Made by a program: the position numbers and the translations under genes
Notes under the pieces: model-generated
What the model saw: the letters and a program-made list of their open reading frames with translations, nothing else
The model's database searches: none
What the model was told of the DNA's origin: nothing
Part shown: positions 60,777 through 64,000 of the stretch, one piece after another
How the letters are laid out: each line of letters opens with the position of its first letter
How positions within the stretch are numbered: the first letter of the stretch is position 1
From: Blastococcus sp. CT_GayMR16
Lineage (GTDB): Bacteria > Actinomycetota > Actinomycetes > Mycobacteriales > Geodermatophilaceae
Direction of reading: 5' to 3'
DNA: 64,000 nucleotides
NCBI RefSeq assembly: GCF_004570875.1
Contig: NZ_SPQK01000002.1
Coordinates: 186,001 to 250,000, forward strand

Positions 60777-61951
60777 CGGCGGCGGTGGAGGCGCCCGGAG
60801 TCTGGGGCCAGGTCGTCGGCCAGGCTGCCGTCGTCGCCGAACTGCGCGCGGCCATCGACAACCCCGCCGCGATGACGCACGCCTGGCTGTTCACCGGTCC
60901 GCCCGGGTCCGGCCGGTCGGTGGCGGCCCGGGCCTTCGCAGCCGCCCTGCAGTGCCCGGACGGCGGGGACGGCACGTGCCACGCCTGCCGCACGGTGCTC
61001 GCCGGCACCCACGCCGACGTGCACGTGGTGGTGCCGGACGGCCTGTCCATCGGGGCGGCCGAGGCCCGGGAGCTCGTGCGGGTGGCCGGGCGGGCGCCGT
61101 CCCAGGGGCGCTGGCAGGTGATCCTGGTCGAGGACGCCGACCGGATGACCGAGCAGGCGTCGAACGCCGTGCTCAAGATGATCGAGGAGCCGCCGCCGCG
61201 CACGGTGGTCATGCTCTGCGCGCCGAGCCTGCACCCCGACGACGTCCCGGTGACCATCCGCTCCCGGTGCCGCGTGGTGGCCCTGCGCACCCCGCCGGTG
61301 GACGCGATCGCCGACGTCCTCATGAGCCGGGACGGCGTGGACCCCGCGCTGGCGGCCTGGTCGGCCGGTGCGGCCGGCGGGCACGTCGGGCGGGCGCGGC
61401 GGCTGGCCCGCGACGAGGACGCCAGGCTGGCCCGCAAGGCCGTGCTCGACGTCCCCCTGTCGCTGGTCTCCCTGGCCGCCTGCCTCGACGCCGCCGACGA
61501 CCTGGTCGGCGCGGCGCAGGAGGAGGCCGACGTCGCGACCGCCGCGCTCGACGGCGCGGAGACCGAGGCGGTCAAGGCGAGCCTCGGTGTCGGCGCCCGC
61601 GGACCGGGGATGGCCGCGGCCAGCCGTGGCGCCGGTCAGCTCAAGGAGCTGGAGCGGAAGCAGAAGTCCCGGGCCACGCGGCTCGGGCGGGACTCCCTGG
61701 ACCGGGCGCTGGTCGACCTCGCCGGCCTCTACCGGGACGCTCTCGTCCTGGACGCCGCCGCAGCGGAGCCGCCGCAGCTGCTGCATCCCGATCGCCGGGC
61801 CGATGCGCAGGAACTGGCCCGCCGCATCGGCGCGGAGGGTGCGCTGCGGCGGATCGACGCGGTACTCGCCTGCCGGCTGGCGCTGGAGCAGAACGTCAAG
61901 CCGCGGATCGCCCTGGAGGCGCTGACCGTCGCGCTGCGGCTGCCCGCCTGA
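60773..61951 (+). CDS. holB: DNA polymerase III subunit delta'
   Basis: A clamp-loader subunit of 392 residues with an AAA+ fold. The P-loop is degenerate (GPPGSGRSVAA, Arg for Lys), as expected for delta'. The zinc module is CPDGGDGTCHAC, and the SRC motif sits in IRSRCRVV, with VEDADRMTEQASNAVLKMIEEPP (by parts) before it. The GTG start overlaps the stop of the MFS/tmk gene as GTGA. Confidence 0.94.
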   Translation: MTAAVEAPGVWGQVVGQAAVVAELRAAIDNPAAMTHAWLFTGPPGSGRSVAARAFAAALQCPDGGDGTCHACRTVLAGTHADVHVVVPDGLSIGAAEARELVRVAGRAPSQGRWQVILVEDADRMTEQASNAVLKMIEEPPPRTVVMLCAPSLHPDDVPVTIRSRCRVVALRTPPVDAIADVLMSRDGVDPALAAWSAGAAGGHVGRARRLARDEDARLARKAVLDVPLSLVSLAACLDAADDLVGAAQEEADVATAALDGAETEAVKASLGVGARGPGMAAASRGAGQLKELERKQKSRATRLGRDSLDRALVDLAGLYRDALVLDAAAAEPPQLLHPDRRADAQELARRIGAEGALRRIDAVLACRLALEQNVKPRIALEALTVALRLPA

Positions 61952-62008
61952 AGCCCTGACCCTGCGCGGATCGGGGACGGCGGTGTCGTACGCTGTTCCG
62001 GCACGTCC

Positions 62009-62081
62009 GCCGCCTTAGCTCAGTCGGTAGAGCATCTCACTCGTAATGAGAAGGTCGTCGGTTCGATTCCGACAGGCGGCT
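62009..62081 (+). tRNA. tRNA-Thr (anticodon CGT)
   Basis: The sequence folds as a standard cloverleaf. The acceptor stem is GCCGCCT/AGGCGGC with discriminator T, the D-arm is AGCTCAGTCGGTAGAGC, the anticodon stem is TCTCA/TGAGA with loop CTCGTAA, and the T-arm contains GGTTCGATTCC. The anticodon CGT reads ACG (threonine). No intron, and CCA is not encoded. Confidence 0.97.
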
Positions 62082-62090
62082 CTCCTCCAC

Positions 62091-62122
62091 CAGCGGGTTC
62101 GTCCACCAGGACGGGCCCGCTG
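62091..62122 (+). terminator. Hairpin after the tRNA gene
   Basis: CAGCGGG (62091-62097) pairs with CCCGCTG (62116-62122) and CGTCC (62100-62104) with GGACG (62109-62113), around the loop ACCA and a 2x2 internal loop. It begins 9 bases after the tRNA and is a likely terminator, possibly also for the convergent VOC gene. Confidence 0.7.
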
Positions 62123-62147
62123 AGTCGTCTCCGGGGCCCCGTCGGGC

Positions 62148-62522
62148 TCAACCTGCTCGCTCGGCGGCACTCCGCTCGATGCAGAACTCGTTGCCCTCGG
62201 GGTCCCGCAGGGTCACCCAGCCGGTGCCGTCAGGGCGGCGGTGGTCCTCGTACAGGGTCGCGCCCAGGGCCAGGACGCGGTCGACCTCGGCGTCCCGCGT
62301 GCGCTCGGTCGGCACCCAGTCGATGTGCACCCGGTTCTTGACCGCCTTGACATCAGGCACGCGGATGAAGAGCAGTCCGGGAACGGGTTCGGGCGCCTCG
62401 ACGAGGACCTCGTCGTCACCCGGTGCGTCCTCGTCGGAGACCGGCCAGCCGGTGACCGAGGCCCAGAACGTGCCCAGCTCGTAGGGATCGGCGCAGTCCA
62501 CGGTCACGTGGCGAAGGATCAT
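62148..62522 (-). CDS. VOC (Glyoxalase_6) family protein
   Basis: A 124-residue VOC protein with LRHVTVDCADPYELGTFW at the start and KNRVHIDWV plus DPEGNEFCIE at the end. It is a paralogue of the protein at 19149-19574, with the same order of motifs, but with a shorter middle. Metal binding through the final Glu is expected, but no activity is known. Its ATG is 48 bases from the terminator of ppa. Confidence 0.87.
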   Translation of the reverse strand: MILRHVTVDCADPYELGTFWASVTGWPVSDEDAPGDDEVLVEAPEPVPGLLFIRVPDVKAVKNRVHIDWVPTERTRDAEVDRVLALGATLYEDHRRPDGTGWVTLRDPEGNEFCIERSAAERAG

Positions 62523-62570
62523 GGCGGCCGACGCTATCGGCGGCCGCGCGCGGTGGCACCCGACTAACGA

Positions 62571-62609
62571 CGGACGGCGGCACACCTCAGTGAGGTGTGC
62601 CGCCGTCCG
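62571..62609 (-). terminator. Perfect 19-base stem terminator after ppa
   Basis: The arms 62571-62589 and 62591-62609 are exact reverse complements of 19 bases around a single G, beginning 29 bases beyond the ppa stop. The symmetry would let it work in both directions. It is the longest perfect inverted repeat I found in the window. Confidence 0.85.
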
Positions 62610-62638
62610 GGCGAGCGAGAAGACCAGGACGACCCGGA

Positions 62639-63133
62639 TCAGGTGTGGTAGTTCCCGTCCTTGGCGCGCTGGATCGAGGCCATGATCTCGGCCTCGGCAG
62701 CCTCGCGGCCGACCCACTCGGCGCCCTCGACCGACTTGCCCGGCTCGAGGTCCTTGTAGGTCTCGAAGAAGTGCTGGATCTCCAGCCGGTCGAACTCCGA
62801 CACGTCGGAGATGTCGACCAGGTGGGCCTGCCGGGGGTCCGTCGCCGGAACGGTGAGGACCTTGTCGTCCCCGCCCTTCTCATCGGTCATCCGGAACATG
62901 CCGATGGCCCGGCAGGTGATGAGGCATCCGGGGAACGTCGGCTCCTCGAGCAGCACCAGGGCGTCGAGCGGGTCGCCGTCCTGCCCCAGGGTGTTCTCGA
63001 TGTAGCCGTAGTCCGCCGGATAGCGGGTGGAGGTGAACAGCATCCGGTCCAAGCGGATGCGTCCGGTGGCATGGTCCAGCTCGTACTTGTTCCGCTGGCC
63101 CTTCGGGATTTCTACCGTCACGTCGAACTGCAC
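62639..63133 (-). CDS. ppa: Soluble inorganic pyrophosphatase (family I)
   Basis: Hydrolyses pyrophosphate in the cytoplasm. The 164-residue length and motifs are typical: [11 protein letters not shown] near the N-terminus, [23 protein letters not shown] with the family's DGDPLD signature, and VPATDPR. The GTG at 63133 begins [12 protein letters not shown], the usual family start; a GTG six codons earlier is possible. It is divergent from dacB with 56 bases between. The membrane pyrophosphatase hppA, 11 kb away, would compete for the same substrate. Confidence 0.95.
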   Translation of the reverse strand: MQFDVTVEIPKGQRNKYELDHATGRIRLDRMLFTSTRYPADYGYIENTLGQDGDPLDALVLLEEPTFPGCLITCRAIGMFRMTDEKGGDDKVLTVPATDPRQAHLVDISDVSEFDRLEIQHFFETYKDLEPGKSVEGAEWVGREAAEAEIMASIQRAKDGNYHT

Positions 63134-63189
63134 CCGCTTAGTGTGACCCACGGCGACCCCGCGTATTCGGCGGAGGTCCCTCTCAGGGG

Positions 63190-64000
63190 GTGGGCACCAT
63201 CGCGTCGAGCGGTTCGACGATCGTCACAGCGAAGACAGGGCGCTTCCGGCGACGCCTCGCGATGGGGGTCATAGGCCTCGTCCTGCTGCTCATCGCGGGC
63301 ATCGTCGGCGTGGGCGTGCTGCTGACCGGCGGAGGTGGGGACGACGGCACCGACGCCGTCGCCGTCCCCGAGGCCGTGCTGCCCGACCTCGGCGACTCGG
63401 TGCCCGTGCTCGCCGCGCTCTCCAGCGACGCACCCGCTCCCGACCCGACGGTCCTCAGCAGCCAGCTGACCCCGCTGCTCACGGCGGCCGGTCTCGGGGA
63501 CGGCGTCTCCGCCGAGGTCGTGGACGTCGCCACCAAGGACGTCCTCCTCGACCTGGACGCCGCCGATCCGGCGACCCCCGCATCGACGGCCAAGCTGCTC
63601 ACCGCCGCGGCCGCACTGACCACGCTCGAGCCGTCGGACACCCTGGAGACGACGGTCGTCGCCGGCGCGACCCCCGGTGAGGTCGTCCTGGTCGGCGGCG
63701 GCGATCTCACGCTCTCCCGCACCGCCCCGTCCCAGACGTACCCGGGGGCGCCGACGGTCGCGGACCTCGCCACCCAGGTCGTCGCTGCGATGCCGGCCGG
63801 CACGGCGGTGACCCGCGTCGTCGTCGACAGTTCGCTGTTCACCGGCCCGCTGACCGCCAGCGGCTGGGGCACGGCCGATGCGCCGTCCAGCTACGCCGCC
63901 CCGGTCACCGCCACCGCCGTCGACGGCGCCCGCGTCAGTCCGGGATCGACGGCGCGCAGCGGCCAGCCCGGTCTGGACGCCGGCTCCGCGCTGGCCGACG
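63190..64000 (+). CDS. dacB: D-alanyl-D-alanine carboxypeptidase/endopeptidase (PBP4/DacB), 3' end outside window
   Basis: The visible 270 codons encode a short cytoplasmic start, a membrane anchor ([21 protein letters not shown]) and the beginning of a peptidase S13 domain. The catalytic SxxK motif is STAK in [15 protein letters not shown] (about residues 134-137), followed by [14 protein letters not shown]. It trims peptidoglycan cross-links outside the membrane. The GTG at 63190 follows GGAGG at 13 bases and is the only start before the anchor with reasonable context. The ppa-dacB divergent pair is common in actinobacteria. Confidence 0.9.
   Translation, partial: MGTIASSGSTIVTAKTGRFRRRLAMGVIGLVLLLIAGIVGVGVLLTGGGGDDGTDAVAVPEAVLPDLGDSVPVLAALSSDAPAPDPTVLSSQLTPLLTAAGLGDGVSAEVVDVATKDVLLDLDAADPATPASTAKLLTAAAALTTLEPSDTLETTVVAGATPGEVVLVGGGDLTLSRTAPSQTYPGAPTVADLATQVVAAMPAGTAVTRVVVDSSLFTGPLTASGWGTADAPSSYAAPVTATAVDGARVSPGSTARSGQPGLDAGSALAD

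Noticed and set aside
62009-62122. tRNA-Thr as an integration site of a mobile element
   Set aside because: I found no second copy of the tRNA 3' end and no integrase in the flanking DNA; the hairpin right after it looks like a normal terminator.

Overview
The window is very GC-rich, densely coded chromosomal DNA of an actinobacterium. Mycothiol-dependent enzymes, a MarP protease, an Ssd/Tad pilus locus with a DUF4244 pilin, a K+-independent H+-pyrophosphatase, leaderless-looking promoters and a fused MFS transporter/thymidylate kinase together suggest the Geodermatophilaceae (Blastococcus or Modestobacter type) or a close relative. That family assignment is inference. I see no insertion sequence, prophage, CRISPR array or rRNA operon. 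There is one tRNA gene, tRNA-Thr(CGT).

The backbone follows the order known in Mycobacterium tuberculosis from Rv3671c to Rv3644c. It runs marP, an EphE-like hydrolase, a holin-like membrane protein and acs (1-4.1 kb); then, after a long accessory stretch, a HAD-IB phosphatase, ssd, tadABC, a DUF4244 pilin and two TadE-like genes (38.7-44.8 kb); then a DUF1998-type helicase (46.4-48.8 kb), topA (53.5-56.3 kb) and holB (60.8-62.0 kb). After the tRNA come ppa and dacB, also a common actinobacterial pair.

The accessory stretch from about 4.2 to 38.7 kb is a mosaic of small units. 4.2-8.1 kb holds an FhuF-like protein, a QueA homologue coupled to a short-chain dehydrogenase, and a divergent SoxR with an almost textbook SoxR box. 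8.1-10.8 kb holds an ABC exporter operon with its own XRE regulator and a frameshifted membrane protein. 10.8-14.5 kb is a cobalamin operon (cobC-cobT-cobA) preceded by a cobalamin riboswitch; cobD (24.5-25.5 kb) and a phosphatase-cobU-cobS group (34.7-36.6 kb) are separate. 14.5-24.3 kb holds several self-contained regulator units (winged helix, TetR with a mycothiol-dependent isomerase, PAS-ANTAR, MocR), mostly with visible inverted repeats, plus an orphan PemK/MazF-like protein, plsC and small flavin or VOC proteins. 25.6-38.7 kb holds def, a HAD phosphatase, a decayed FBP-domain gene, MFS and GlgC-like genes, a DUF5753 regulator, a TIGR04222 protein followed by a decapitated LuxR response regulator, and an aldo/keto reductase next to a Fic-like protein without its catalytic histidine.

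The most unusual places are four. A secreted protein with repeated Asp-Gly-x-Asp-x-Tyr motifs sits at the end of the Tad locus, where the last TadE-like gene has lost its stop codon. A WXG-like small protein is coupled to a DUF1023 alpha/beta hydrolase between hppA and topA. A membrane protein/winged-helix pair has three operator half-sites laid over its promoter and start codon. Two genes, cobT and a small conserved ORF at 16.5 kb, have no ATG, GTG or TTG at the place where homology and the ribosome binding site put the start, only CTG.
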